A DNA stretch of 35,306 bases, taken from Christensenellaceae bacterium (GTDB lineage: Bacteria > Bacillota > Clostridia > Christensenellales > Aristaeellaceae). The position numbers and the translations under genes were made by a program. Numbering within the stretch: the stretch's first letter is position 1; the number at the start of each line of letters is the position of its first letter. The stretch is taken from contig JAFLST010000030.1 in NCBI GenBank assembly GCA_022510815.1, positions 1 through 35,306 of the forward strand, given 5' to 3'. Positions 8,637 to 15,410 of this stretch are shown here, piece by piece. The notes beneath the pieces were generated by a model. The model was not told where the DNA came from, did no database searches, and saw nothing but the letters and a program-made list of their open reading frames with translations.

Positions 8637-9452
8637 ATGGGCGTCACAAGGTGCCATTTCTTCTCTTCTGTGCTGCAGTTCAATACAAGCCTTACCATGA
8701 CCATTCCCGACCCGCAAAAATGGTTCCCGGCCTCCGAGCTGCCCGGCCATCGCGTGCAGTTCCCCGTGCTCTATGTGCTCCACGGCGGCGGCGAGGACTC
8801 CACGACCTGGCTCAGGCGCACCCATCTGGAGGACTATTGCGAAGAGCTGGGAATCATGTCCGTCTCGATTGACGCGATGCACAGCTGCTATGCCGACATG
8901 GCGCATGGGTCGAGGTTTTTCACCTATCTCACGCAGGAGCTGCCCGCCTTTGTGGAGTCCATGTTCCCGGCGTCTCCCTGCCGGGAGGATCGGTTCATCG
9001 CGGGCTTTTCCATGGGCGGACAGGGCACCCTGAAGGCGGTGTTCCGCTGCCCGGAGCGCTACATGGCCGGCATGCCCCTCTCCGGCGCGCGGGATATCGT
9101 CTCGCTGTGCGAGAAGTGGGCCTCCATGGAGAACGGGCCCGATATGACCGGCCCGATCAACGCGCTGGGGCCCATTGATCAGATCCGCAACAGCGAGAAT
9201 GACCTTGTCTGGCTGGCCAAGCGTTCCGCGGCTTACCGGGACCGGCTGCCCATGCTCTTCCTCGCCTGCGCCAAAAACGACTACGCCGCGCCCCTGTCCC
9301 ATGAGTATCACGACCTGCTCGACTCGCTGGGCATCAGGCACGAGTATTTTCAGGACGAGGGCATCCATGATTTCTACTTTGCCGACAAGGCGCTCAGGAA
9401 GGCGCTGTACGAGTGGCTTCCGCTGCGCAAACCGACATTGACGAAGGAGTGA
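8637..9452 (+). CDS. Alpha/beta-hydrolase esterase (tributyrin esterase / EstA-like)
   Basis: A 271-residue esterase of the PF00756-like family, expected to cleave short acyl esters, perhaps acetyl or other acyl groups on imported glycans. The start is ATG 8637, with GGAGGT 7 bases upstream; in-frame TTG 8619 and ATG 8622 overlap that site. The oxyanion segment HGGGEDSTTW lies near residues 49-58. The nucleophile is Ser125 in GFSMGGQG, with likely Asp215 (AKNDYAAP) and His244 (EGIHDFYF) completing the triad. There is no signal peptide, so it is cytoplasmic. It is first in an operon with a dead esterase-like gene (7 bases apart) and a CocE hydrolase. Confidence 0.93.
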   Translation: MGVTRCHFFSSVLQFNTSLTMTIPDPQKWFPASELPGHRVQFPVLYVLHGGGEDSTTWLRRTHLEDYCEELGIMSVSIDAMHSCYADMAHGSRFFTYLTQELPAFVESMFPASPCREDRFIAGFSMGGQGTLKAVFRCPERYMAGMPLSGARDIVSLCEKWASMENGPDMTGPINALGPIDQIRNSENDLVWLAKRSAAYRDRLPMLFLACAKNDYAAPLSHEYHDLLDSLGIRHEYFQDEGIHDFYFADKALRKALYEWLPLRKPTLTKE

Positions 9453-9459
9453 AACGGCC

Positions 9460-9963
9460 ATGATCATCAAGCATACCTTCTATTCCCACGCGCTTGAGAG
9501 CGAGGAAACAATCTGCCTGGTTCTTCCGGATCATACGTTTGCCTCGACGCCGGCCTACAACGCGGAGCTGCTGGCCAGCCACAAGGCGAAGCTGCCCGTG
9601 CTGTATCTGCCGGGGGAGAAGGGCCGCGAGTGCGATTGGTGGCTCCGCCATACGATGGTGGAGAGCGATATCAACCGCCCGGACAGGCTGTGCGCGGCGA
9701 TCGGGATTCGCGGCCATGCCGACGCGGACTGGCCCGCGCTGATGGAGGAGCTGGCAGCCGTGCTCCCCGCGCTGTTCCCGCTGAACCGGAACAGGCAGTA
9801 TATGCTCGTCTATGGCGAGGCCGCCAGGCAGGCGTCCGCGCTGGAACAGAGCAAGGCCGTCGCGGTGCTGCCCGCCGCCGGAGAGGACGCGAGGTCCGCC
9901 CTTGCCGAAGCGCTCAGGCGCATTGCGGAGCAGGAGGTGCCCCATGCGGATTCACAGCCGTGA
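9460..9963 (+). CDS. Small esterase-like protein lacking catalytic residues
   Basis: A 167-residue protein that I align by eye to the first half of the preceding esterase. Matching segments are TFYSHAL...VLPD versus HFFSSVL...TIPD, LPVLYLPG versus FPVLYVLHGGG, WLRHT versus WLRRT, and EELAAVLPALFPLNR versus QELPAFVESMFPASP. At the nucleophile elbow it reads VYGEAARQ (around residues 117-124) where the active copy has GFSMGGQG, so the serine and the G-x-S-x-G signature are gone. The oxyanion HGGG is also missing, as is the second half carrying Asp and His. It has a good start and no internal stop, and overlaps the CocE gene by 20 bases. It may be a non-catalytic partner, or a decaying duplicate held open by coupling. 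Confidence 0.75.
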   Translation: MIIKHTFYSHALESEETICLVLPDHTFASTPAYNAELLASHKAKLPVLYLPGEKGRECDWWLRHTMVESDINRPDRLCAAIGIRGHADADWPALMEELAAVLPALFPLNRNRQYMLVYGEAARQASALEQSKAVAVLPAAGEDARSALAEALRRIAEQEVPHADSQP

Positions 9964-11644
9964 AGCCTGTCCCATGCGGGACGGAACCGCGCTCCACTTT
10001 GATCTGTATCGCCCGGACAGCGGCGGAGCCTGCCCCGCCATCGTGATGCGCACCCCTTACGGCAGGGACAAGATTCACAAGGAGCGCATCTATCAGAACA
10101 TCGCGCTGCTGACGGACGCCGGCTACAGCGTGGTGGTCATGGACCTGCGGGGAACGGGCGATTCGGAAGGCACGTTCCGCGTGAACACGGAGAACGAATA
10201 CGAGGATGGCTACGACGCCGTCGAATGGGTCGCCGCGCAGCCGTGGTGCAACGGCAAGGTGGGTATGTTCGGGCTGTCCTACTTCGGCTTTACCCAGCTG
10301 GCGGCCGCGTCGCTGAATCCGCCGTCGCTCAAGGCCATCTGCCCCTTCATGACGCAGGCGCTGGACCCCTTCGGCGCGCACATGAACTCCCACACCATCA
10401 ACGACCTGCACCTCAACTGGATCTACGCCCAGCTCATGGAGTTCCCGGAGCACTATCTGCCGGACCCGGAGTTCCGCGCGCGGGTCATGCCCGTGCTGCG
10501 CGGGATGTGGGAGAATCTGGATCAGATCAAGAACGAGCTCCCCGCCAACCGCAACAGGGCCGCGCTGATCGAGGGCGTCCCCATGCTGCAGGACTATCTG
10601 GCCCTGCTCAACGGCATTGAGGACGCGGCGTACTGGGTCTCCCTGCGCCATCCGACGGATTTTTCCGCCCTGCATCTGGGCGTTTTTCACCTCACGGGCT
10701 GGTTCGACGTCACCCGGGACACCACCATCCGCAACTATCGCGCCATCCTGCAGCAGGCGGACGACTATACCACGCGCAACAGCATTCTGCTGATCGGCCC
10801 GTGGGAGCACGGCGGATACCTGAATCATGTGCAGGACGGCTATGATTTCGGCGAGGAGAACAGCGGCATCCGTCAGCGCGTGCCGGAGCTGATGCGCGGC
10901 TGGTTTGACGCGTATCTGAAGGATGAGCCGGAGAAGGCGGAGCGCCTCCCGCGCGTGCGCTATTTTGTGATGGGCGACAACGCGTGGCGGACTGCCGGGA
11001 CGTGGCCGCCGGAGGACAGCCGTGCCGTTTCCTGCTATCTGCACGAGGGCGGGCGTCTCTCCCTGTCCGCGCCCGAAGCGGAGGGCGGGCATACGGCCTA
11101 TGCCTATGATCCGCTCGACCCCACGCCGTCCTTCTTCACCGATAGCCGCGGCCGCCGCATGCTGCCCGATCTGCGCGAATGGGCGCAGAGCCGCGCGGAC
11201 GTGATCGCCTTCTCGACGGAGCCCCTCCAAGAGGCGATGACGGTGGCCGGAACCGTCAGCGCGCTGATCTACGCCGCCACCGACGCGGTGGATACGGATT
11301 TCGTCTGCCGTCTGGTGGACGTCTTCCCGGACGGCACGGAGATGGAGCTCACCTCGGGTCTGGTGCGGGCCAAGTATCGCAACGGGATGTGGGTTCGTGA
11401 TTTCGCGCCCTGCGGCGAGGTGAACGCCTATCGCTTCGAGGTCGGAAACACCGCCAACACCTTCCTGCCCGGTCATCGGGTGAAGGTCTATGTGTGCAGC
11501 GCGCTGTATCCGCTCTACGACCGCAACCTGAACACAGGCGCTCCGGCGTGTCAGGGAACGGAAACCGTCGTCGCGCACCAGCGCGTCTGTCACTCCAAGG
11601 CTTATCCGTCCCAGATCATTCTGCCGGTCATCGAAGCGCAATGA
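9944..11644 (+). CDS. CocE/NonD family serine hydrolase (X-Pro dipeptidyl-peptidase S15 like)
   Basis: A 566-residue hydrolase of the CocE/NonD family, whose members cleave acyl esters or amides. The catalytic triad is clear and close to family positions: Ser112 in FGLSYFG, Asp255 in TGWFDVTRD, His289 in GPWEHGG. MDLRGTGDSEG near residues 66-76 is the usual strand-loop. The C-terminal ~200 residues form the jelly-roll (PepX_C) domain. The start is ATG 9944, with AGGAGGT 5 bases upstream inside the previous gene, so translation is coupled. No signal peptide is seen. With the upstream esterase it probably removes acyl groups from a substrate brought in by the neighbouring ABC transporter. A peptidase or cocaine-esterase-like specificity cannot be excluded. 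Confidence 0.93.
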   Translation: MRIHSREACPMRDGTALHFDLYRPDSGGACPAIVMRTPYGRDKIHKERIYQNIALLTDAGYSVVVMDLRGTGDSEGTFRVNTENEYEDGYDAVEWVAAQPWCNGKVGMFGLSYFGFTQLAAASLNPPSLKAICPFMTQALDPFGAHMNSHTINDLHLNWIYAQLMEFPEHYLPDPEFRARVMPVLRGMWENLDQIKNELPANRNRAALIEGVPMLQDYLALLNGIEDAAYWVSLRHPTDFSALHLGVFHLTGWFDVTRDTTIRNYRAILQQADDYTTRNSILLIGPWEHGGYLNHVQDGYDFGEENSGIRQRVPELMRGWFDAYLKDEPEKAERLPRVRYFVMGDNAWRTAGTWPPEDSRAVSCYLHEGGRLSLSAPEAEGGHTAYAYDPLDPTPSFFTDSRGRRMLPDLREWAQSRADVIAFSTEPLQEAMTVAGTVSALIYAATDAVDTDFVCRLVDVFPDGTEMELTSGLVRAKYRNGMWVRDFAPCGEVNAYRFEVGNTANTFLPGHRVKVYVCSALYPLYDRNLNTGAPACQGTETVVAHQRVCHSKAYPSQIILPVIEAQ

Positions 11645-11765
11645 CGCCGCGATGGGGCGGTTCGCGCAGGGGCTGAGCCGGGCAGGCGAACAACGGCATG
11701 ACCGGGATCTCGCCGCGGCGCCCTGAAACGATGCCCTTGCGCGGGATCTGAGCCTAAACAAACTG

Positions 11766-11793
11766 AAAAGGCCCTCGTGTCGGAGGGCCTTTT
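11766..11793. terminator. Bidirectional terminator between the CocE gene and tmcAL
   Basis: An 8-bp GC-rich stem (11769-11776 with 11783-11790) is flanked by A on the left and eight T on the right, extending to 11 bp through A-T pairs. It sits between two converging genes, so it can end both transcripts; the plus-strand T run is the stronger. The 11645-11765 stretch holds nothing else I recognise. Confidence 0.88.
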
Positions 11794-11884
11794 TTTGACG
11801 GCAGTCAGGCTATCAGGAGAGGAGCGGGAAGCCTCCTGCCCCTGTCCGCGGGAAAAAGAAAAGGGAAAGCCGACCCCTTGCGGC

Positions 11885-13063
11885 TCACCCCTTGACGACC
11901 CCCATCCGCAGGGCATACCCGGCGGGCATCCCGGCCCCCAGCGCCCACAGATCGCAGGCCCGCATCTCCGCGCGGAACCACGGCTGGGAGCGGTCGGCGT
12001 CCGCGGCCTTGGCGATGATCGGGAATCCGCTGCGGCTGAGCTGCGCCATCAGCGGGCGGGCCGTCTCCTTGAGCCCCAGCAGCCATGCCGCGGGAGGCAG
12101 GGGCGCGGAGGCCAGCAGCTCCGCGTCGAACCCCAGCAGCGCGTGGGCGCACAGCCGGGACAGCCGGGCGTAGGGATAGCGGCGGGTCTTGGCGAGCTCC
12201 AGCAGCTCCTCCCGGGAACGCGCCGACTGCGCCGCCTCCGCCAGCCGCAGCTCAATGCCCTCGGAGACGTCCGGCAGCCGGGCCAGCGAATCCGCCCCCA
12301 TCCCGCGCAGCCGGTAGAGCAGCGGCAGGTCAAGGGCCTCCGGACGGTGCAGCCGCCCGTGCAGCGCCGCCTCCCGCAGGAGGGCAAAGGCACCCTCCGG
12401 CATGGCCTGCTCCGCGCCGCGCCAGTCGCCCCGCAGGATTGCGCCCCGCAGCGCCGTGGCCGAGGGCAGCGCGCCCCCCAGCGCGGTGTCGTGGTAGCCG
12501 CCCTGACGGGGAACGGGGCAGACCGTCATGTCCGCGCCCAGCCGGAGCATCGCCCGCAGATAGCACACGGCCAGCGTGTTGTTGGGCGAAGCGAGCAGCG
12601 CCCCGGTGCCGGGGGACAGCGCCTCGGCGGCGGCGGACAGCGCGGCAGGGTAGGGGACGCCGCGGCTCAGGTGCGCCTGCAGGGCCGTCGAGAGGCTCGG
12701 GTCGGGGGTCTCCAGCAGCCGGGCGGCGGCTTGCAGCCGGGCAGGGTCGGCGGTCTCGGCCCCGAAGGACAGCGCGTCCACCCCCAGCGACCTGAGCAGC
12801 GACACGCCCCCCAGCGCGAAGTGCTCCGCGTCCCGCACGCTCCACAGCGCCGGCAGCGCAAACACCGCGTCCGCCCCGGCCTGCAGCGCCATCCGGGTCC
12901 GCTCGGCAGGGGAGAGCAGCGCCGCCTCGCCCCGCTGCGTGAAGCAGGACGACATCACCACCACCACCGCGTCCGCCTGCGCCAGCGCCCGGGCCCGCTC
13001 AAGCTGATGCGCATGCCCCCGGTGGAAGGGGTTGTATTCCGCGATGATCCCGACCGTTCGCAT
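11885..13063 (-). CDS. tmcAL: tRNA(Met) cytidine acetate ligase TmcAL (YlbM family)
   Basis: A 392-residue nucleotidyltransferase-fold enzyme that in Bacillus uses ATP and acetate to make N4-acetylcytidine at the wobble position of elongator tRNA-Met. The N-terminus has the HxGH-type signature: GIIAEYNPFHRGH, with His14 and His17. It is followed by SSCFTQRGEAALL near residues 39-51 and the substrate-loop ASPNNTLAVCYL near 184-195, all typical of the family. The start is ATG 13063, with GGAGG 6 bases upstream; an in-frame ATG at 13087 has no ribosome site. The gene is preceded by a promoter at 13302-13330 and an unusually long leader with a terminator. Confidence 0.95.
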   Translation of the reverse strand: MRTVGIIAEYNPFHRGHAHQLERARALAQADAVVVVMSSCFTQRGEAALLSPAERTRMALQAGADAVFALPALWSVRDAEHFALGGVSLLRSLGVDALSFGAETADPARLQAAARLLETPDPSLSTALQAHLSRGVPYPAALSAAAEALSPGTGALLASPNNTLAVCYLRAMLRLGADMTVCPVPRQGGYHDTALGGALPSATALRGAILRGDWRGAEQAMPEGAFALLREAALHGRLHRPEALDLPLLYRLRGMGADSLARLPDVSEGIELRLAEAAQSARSREELLELAKTRRYPYARLSRLCAHALLGFDAELLASAPLPPAAWLLGLKETARPLMAQLSRSGFPIIAKAADADRSQPWFRAEMRACDLWALGAGMPAGYALRMGVVKG

Positions 13064-13295
13064 GGCGCGCCTCCGTTCATGGTTCAAAAAATGCCCGGCG
13101 CCTGTTGACAGAACCGGGCGTCAGGCGCCGCCGCGCTGTGATTGGATGGCTTCTTCAGAAGCGTCATCACGATGGAAAGAATCGTCAGGGCGACCGGGCG
13201 TCCCGAAGCCGGCGATGATCGCCGCCCTCTGCCTCCGCGGCCCTGCGAGGGAGGGCCAAGTGAGGACAGGCGCGGCCTGCCGCGGACCCGTCCGC
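13064..13295 (-). promoter_or_regulatory. Long structured leader of tmcAL (attenuator candidate)
   Basis: About 230 transcribed bases lie between the minus-strand promoter and the tmcAL start. Read on the minus strand there are successive hairpins: CGCGGA/TCCGCG, CAGGC/GCCTG, GGCCCT/AGGGCC, an outer AGGGCG/CGCCCT enclosing GGCGA/TCGCC, ACGAT/ATCGT and GCTTC/GAAGC. At the end are a terminator and a competing hairpin. No known riboswitch core (TPP, FMN, cobalamin, SAM, T-box) was recognised. The alternative is an independent ~210-base small RNA with partial readthrough. Confidence 0.5.
13086..13129 (-). terminator. Terminator/antiterminator pair in the tmcAL leader
   Basis: On the minus strand a stem GCCCGG/CCGGGC (13114-13119 with 13093-13098) is followed by A and six T (13086-13091), about 12 bases before the tmcAL ribosome site. 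An 8-bp alternative stem (13122-13129 with 13097-13104) uses two of the same bases, so the two folds exclude each other. This is the layout of transcription attenuation. Confidence 0.65.
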
Positions 13296-13301
13296 GTGTT
13301 T

Positions 13302-13330
13302 ATCATAGCATAGAACGGCGTTCTTTACAA
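13302..13330 (-). promoter_or_regulatory. Promoter of tmcAL leader
   Basis: On the minus strand: -35 TTGTAA (13325-13330), 17-base spacer, -10 TATGAT (13302-13307), preceded by the extended-minus-10 TGC. It is back to back with the gtrA promoter. Confidence 0.75.
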
Positions 13331-13353
13331 GGACGTCCGGGCAGGCGGGGCGC

Positions 13354-13383
13354 TTGACACCTCCCGCGGGCCGATGCTATAAT
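13354..13383 (+). promoter_or_regulatory. Promoter of gtrA-like gene
   Basis: Both boxes match sigma-A consensus exactly: TTGACA (13354-13359) and TATAAT (13378-13383), with an 18-base spacer and the extended TGC before the -10. Transcription should start near 13390. This rules out an in-frame ATG at 13382, which lies inside the -10 box. Confidence 0.9.
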
Positions 13384-13417
13384 GGCGCTAACGAAAACGA
13401 ACCCTGCGAGGTGCGTC

Positions 13418-13933
13418 ATGAAGGAAAAGCTGCAGGCGCTGCTGGCGCGGCTGGAGAACAGCCGCTTCGCGCCGTTGGTGCAATTTGTGAAGTTCGGGTT
13501 GGTCGGCGTGAGCAACACGCTGATCTCCTACGTCATCGAGATGGTGTGCTATTACGGGCTGTTCCGCGGGGCGGGGTTCGGCGGGCTCGTCGGGCTGCTG
13601 GGCGGGCTGGGCATCGCCGCGACGGGCGAGCAGGTCAAGGTGGTCATCACCACGCTGTTAGCGTTCATCGTCAGCGTGACCAACTCGTTCATCCTCAACA
13701 ACCGCTTCGTCTTCCGGGCCGAGGGGAAGCAGACCCCCGCGCAGATCGCGAGGGCCTACGGCAAGACGGTGCTGTGCTACGCGCTGACGGGCATCGTGCT
13801 CGCGCCGGTGCTGCGGCTGTGGATGGGCGGCCTGGGCGTGCCCTACTGGGCGGCGAGCCTGCTGTCGCTGGTCGTCACCATCCCGCTCAACTTCGTGATG
13901 AACAAGTTCTGGGCCTTCGCCGGGAGAAAATAA
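13418..13933 (+). CDS. GtrA family membrane protein
   Basis: A 171-residue GtrA-like protein with four predicted membrane segments: FVKFGLVGVSNTLISYVIEM, the stretch after EQVKVVITTLLAF, TVLCYALTGIVLAPVL, and LLSLVVTIPLNFVMNKFWAF. The NSFILNNRFVF and NFVMNKFWAF segments are family hallmarks. GtrA proteins are thought to help move polyprenyl-linked sugars across the membrane for cell-surface glycan decoration. The start is ATG 13418, preceded by GAGGTG and about 28 bases after the predicted transcription start. It stands alone between its promoter and a terminator, and no glycosyltransferase partner is adjacent. Confidence 0.93.
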   Translation: MKEKLQALLARLENSRFAPLVQFVKFGLVGVSNTLISYVIEMVCYYGLFRGAGFGGLVGLLGGLGIAATGEQVKVVITTLLAFIVSVTNSFILNNRFVFRAEGKQTPAQIARAYGKTVLCYALTGIVLAPVLRLWMGGLGVPYWAASLLSLVVTIPLNFVMNKFWAFAGRK

Positions 13934-14014
13934 GGGCCGCGAAGGCATGACAAATCAGGGGCTTTCCTCCTCCGCCACGGACGGCGGCAGGTTCCGGCCC
14001 CTCGGCTTTCAATG

Positions 14015-14046
14015 AAAAAACTGACGACAGGCGCGTCAGTTTTTTT
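14015..14046. terminator. Bidirectional terminator
   Basis: An 8-bp stem (14019-14026 with 14034-14041) with a 7-base loop is flanked by six A on the left and seven T on the right. It ends the gtrA transcript and, in the other direction, the GNAT/ParB-like transcript that stops at 14105. Confidence 0.88.
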
Positions 14047-14104
14047 GTGCTTTGGGGTACGAAGGCGGCCTTGCGGCCGCGAGCGCCCTGTACGGCAATC
14101 CTTG

Positions 14105-14737
14105 TCAAAGCCCTGCCTTAGCCGACGCCGTCAGCCCGGGCGCTTTTTGACGCAGCGCCTCGGCGGAGCAGAAGCCCACATACGCCTCCGTGCCCGCGAA
14201 GGCTTCCGGCAGCAGGGCATAGGCTGTGGCCCGGCAATGCCCCTCCAGAATCAGATACAGGCCGCTCCCGCAGGTCAGCAGGATCAGCGGCGGAAAGCTG
14301 CCGCCCTGCTCCAGCAGCGCCTTTCCCTCCAGAAAATACTGGTTGGAAAGGCCGAAAATCTCCTCGCCCCGGCGGATCGTCTCCGCGGCCCGCAGGGGAC
14401 AGGATGTGCCCGCCGACAGCTCGTTCCAGTAGCTGTAATCGACATAGCGCAGCCGGGCCAGATCATCCGCGTCCATCGCCGCCAGCTTCCACGCCACGTC
14501 CGGCGGATAGCGCTCGAAAATCTCCCGGTCGGGATAGCCGCGGAAAAGGCCGAGCACCCGGGCGCGCAGCAGGTTCTGCTCCCCGCTGGTCAGGTCGCCC
14601 GAGCGGATCAGCGCCTCCGACGCGCCGGCGTTTTCAAGGGCGGTCAGAAGCTGCTCGCGGAAGCGCCGGGAATCCAGCTCCTGCCGGAGAAAGGACAGAA
14701 TCATCTCCGCTTCCGAGGCGTCACGCAGCACGCGCAT
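14105..14737 (-). CDS. Hypothetical protein with ParB-like motif
   Basis: A 210-residue soluble protein of unknown function. The N-terminal half is helical and charged (MILSFLRQELDSRRFREQ). The C-terminal half contains PLILLTCGSGLYLILEGHCR followed by ATAYAL, around residues 155-180. This resembles the ParB/sulfiredoxin-fold signature in which a Gly-His-x-Arg segment binds a nucleotide, though there is no DNA-binding helix-turn-helix. I chose ATG 14737, with GGGGAGG 10 bases upstream. An upstream extension of the frame runs inside the GNAT gene and lacks a site. It starts 5 bases after the GNAT stop, so the two are coupled. The ParB-like assignment is tentative. Confidence 0.7.
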   Translation of the reverse strand: MRVLRDASEAEMILSFLRQELDSRRFREQLLTALENAGASEALIRSGDLTSGEQNLLRARVLGLFRGYPDREIFERYPPDVAWKLAAMDADDLARLRYVDYSYWNELSAGTSCPLRAAETIRRGEEIFGLSNQYFLEGKALLEQGGSFPPLILLTCGSGLYLILEGHCRATAYALLPEAFAGTEAYVGFCSAEALRQKAPGLTASAKAGL

Positions 14738-14742
14738 GGCCG

Positions 14743-15294
14743 TCACGCCTCCCCGTCCGCGGCGAAAAGGACGCCGCCGCTGTTCCACCGGAGAACCGGC
14801 TGATAGCCCAGCTTCGCGTACCAGCGCTCCAGATGGGTGTAGTGAATCCACGAGAGGTCGAAGCCGTCCCGCCGGAGGGTCTCCGTGGCCCGGCGCACCA
14901 GCTCGAGGCCGATGCCCTGCCCGCGGCAGTCGGGGATCGTCCCGACGCAGCCCGGCCCGCCGACGCGCAGGCCCTCGAACCGGCCCATGTCGGAAAGATC
15001 GCAGAAGGCGACGATCCGGTCGCCGTCAAAGGCGCAGAAGACCCGGCTGTCCCCGGTGAAATACTGGACCCAGTCCTCGTCGACCGACCGAACGGCCTCC
15101 CGGAGCGGCGCGAGCTCCCCGTGATACTCGCCGAAGGCAATCCCCGCCGGGCAGGGCAGCGGCGCGGCGCAGGGCAGCTCACCCCGCAGCGCCATCACCA
15201 GCTCCGTGAAGACCCAGTCCCGGGGCAGCGCGCGGACGCCCTCCTGCTGAAAAAAGCCCGGGTGCAGGCTGTGAAACAGTTCCGTATAGGTCAT
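14743..15294 (-). CDS. GNAT family N-acetyltransferase
   Basis: A 183-residue acetyltransferase of the GNAT superfamily. The acetyl-CoA pyrophosphate-binding segment VGTIPDCRGQGIGLELV (R-G-Q-G-I-G) lies near residues 115-131, followed by the expected C-terminal strand HYTHLERWYAKLGYQPVLRW. The first ~85 residues are an extra N-terminal part, so it may be a divergent double-domain form. The start is ATG 15294, with AAGGAGA 7 bases upstream. Its own promoter is at 15326-15354. The substrate is unknown. Coupling to the ParB-like protein suggests the two act together. Confidence 0.88.
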   Translation of the reverse strand: MTYTELFHSLHPGFFQQEGVRALPRDWVFTELVMALRGELPCAAPLPCPAGIAFGEYHGELAPLREAVRSVDEDWVQYFTGDSRVFCAFDGDRIVAFCDLSDMGRFEGLRVGGPGCVGTIPDCRGQGIGLELVRRATETLRRDGFDLSWIHYTHLERWYAKLGYQPVLRWNSGGVLFAADGEA

Positions 15295-15325
15295 GGGCCG
15301 GTCTCCTTCCTGTCTCGATGGGCCT

Positions 15326-15354
15326 ATCATAGCACAGGCCGCCGCGCGGCGCAA
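15326..15354 (-). promoter_or_regulatory. Promoter of the GNAT gene pair
   Basis: On the minus strand: TTGCGC (15349-15354), 17 bases, TATGAT (15326-15331) with TGC immediately upstream. The predicted transcript starts about 25 bases before the ribosome site. I found no strong terminator between the heparinase gene and this promoter, so readthrough from that operon is possible. Confidence 0.65.
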
Positions 15355-15410
15355 TCAACCTGTCGTTCAATGGCGCGCTCTGGCGTCAGAAAGCGGCATG
15401 ACCGGCGCGG

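Noticed and set aside
13121-13306. 61-codon open frame in the tmcAL leader
   Set aside because: It begins inside the promoter -10 region and has no ribosome site; an unlikely leader peptide.
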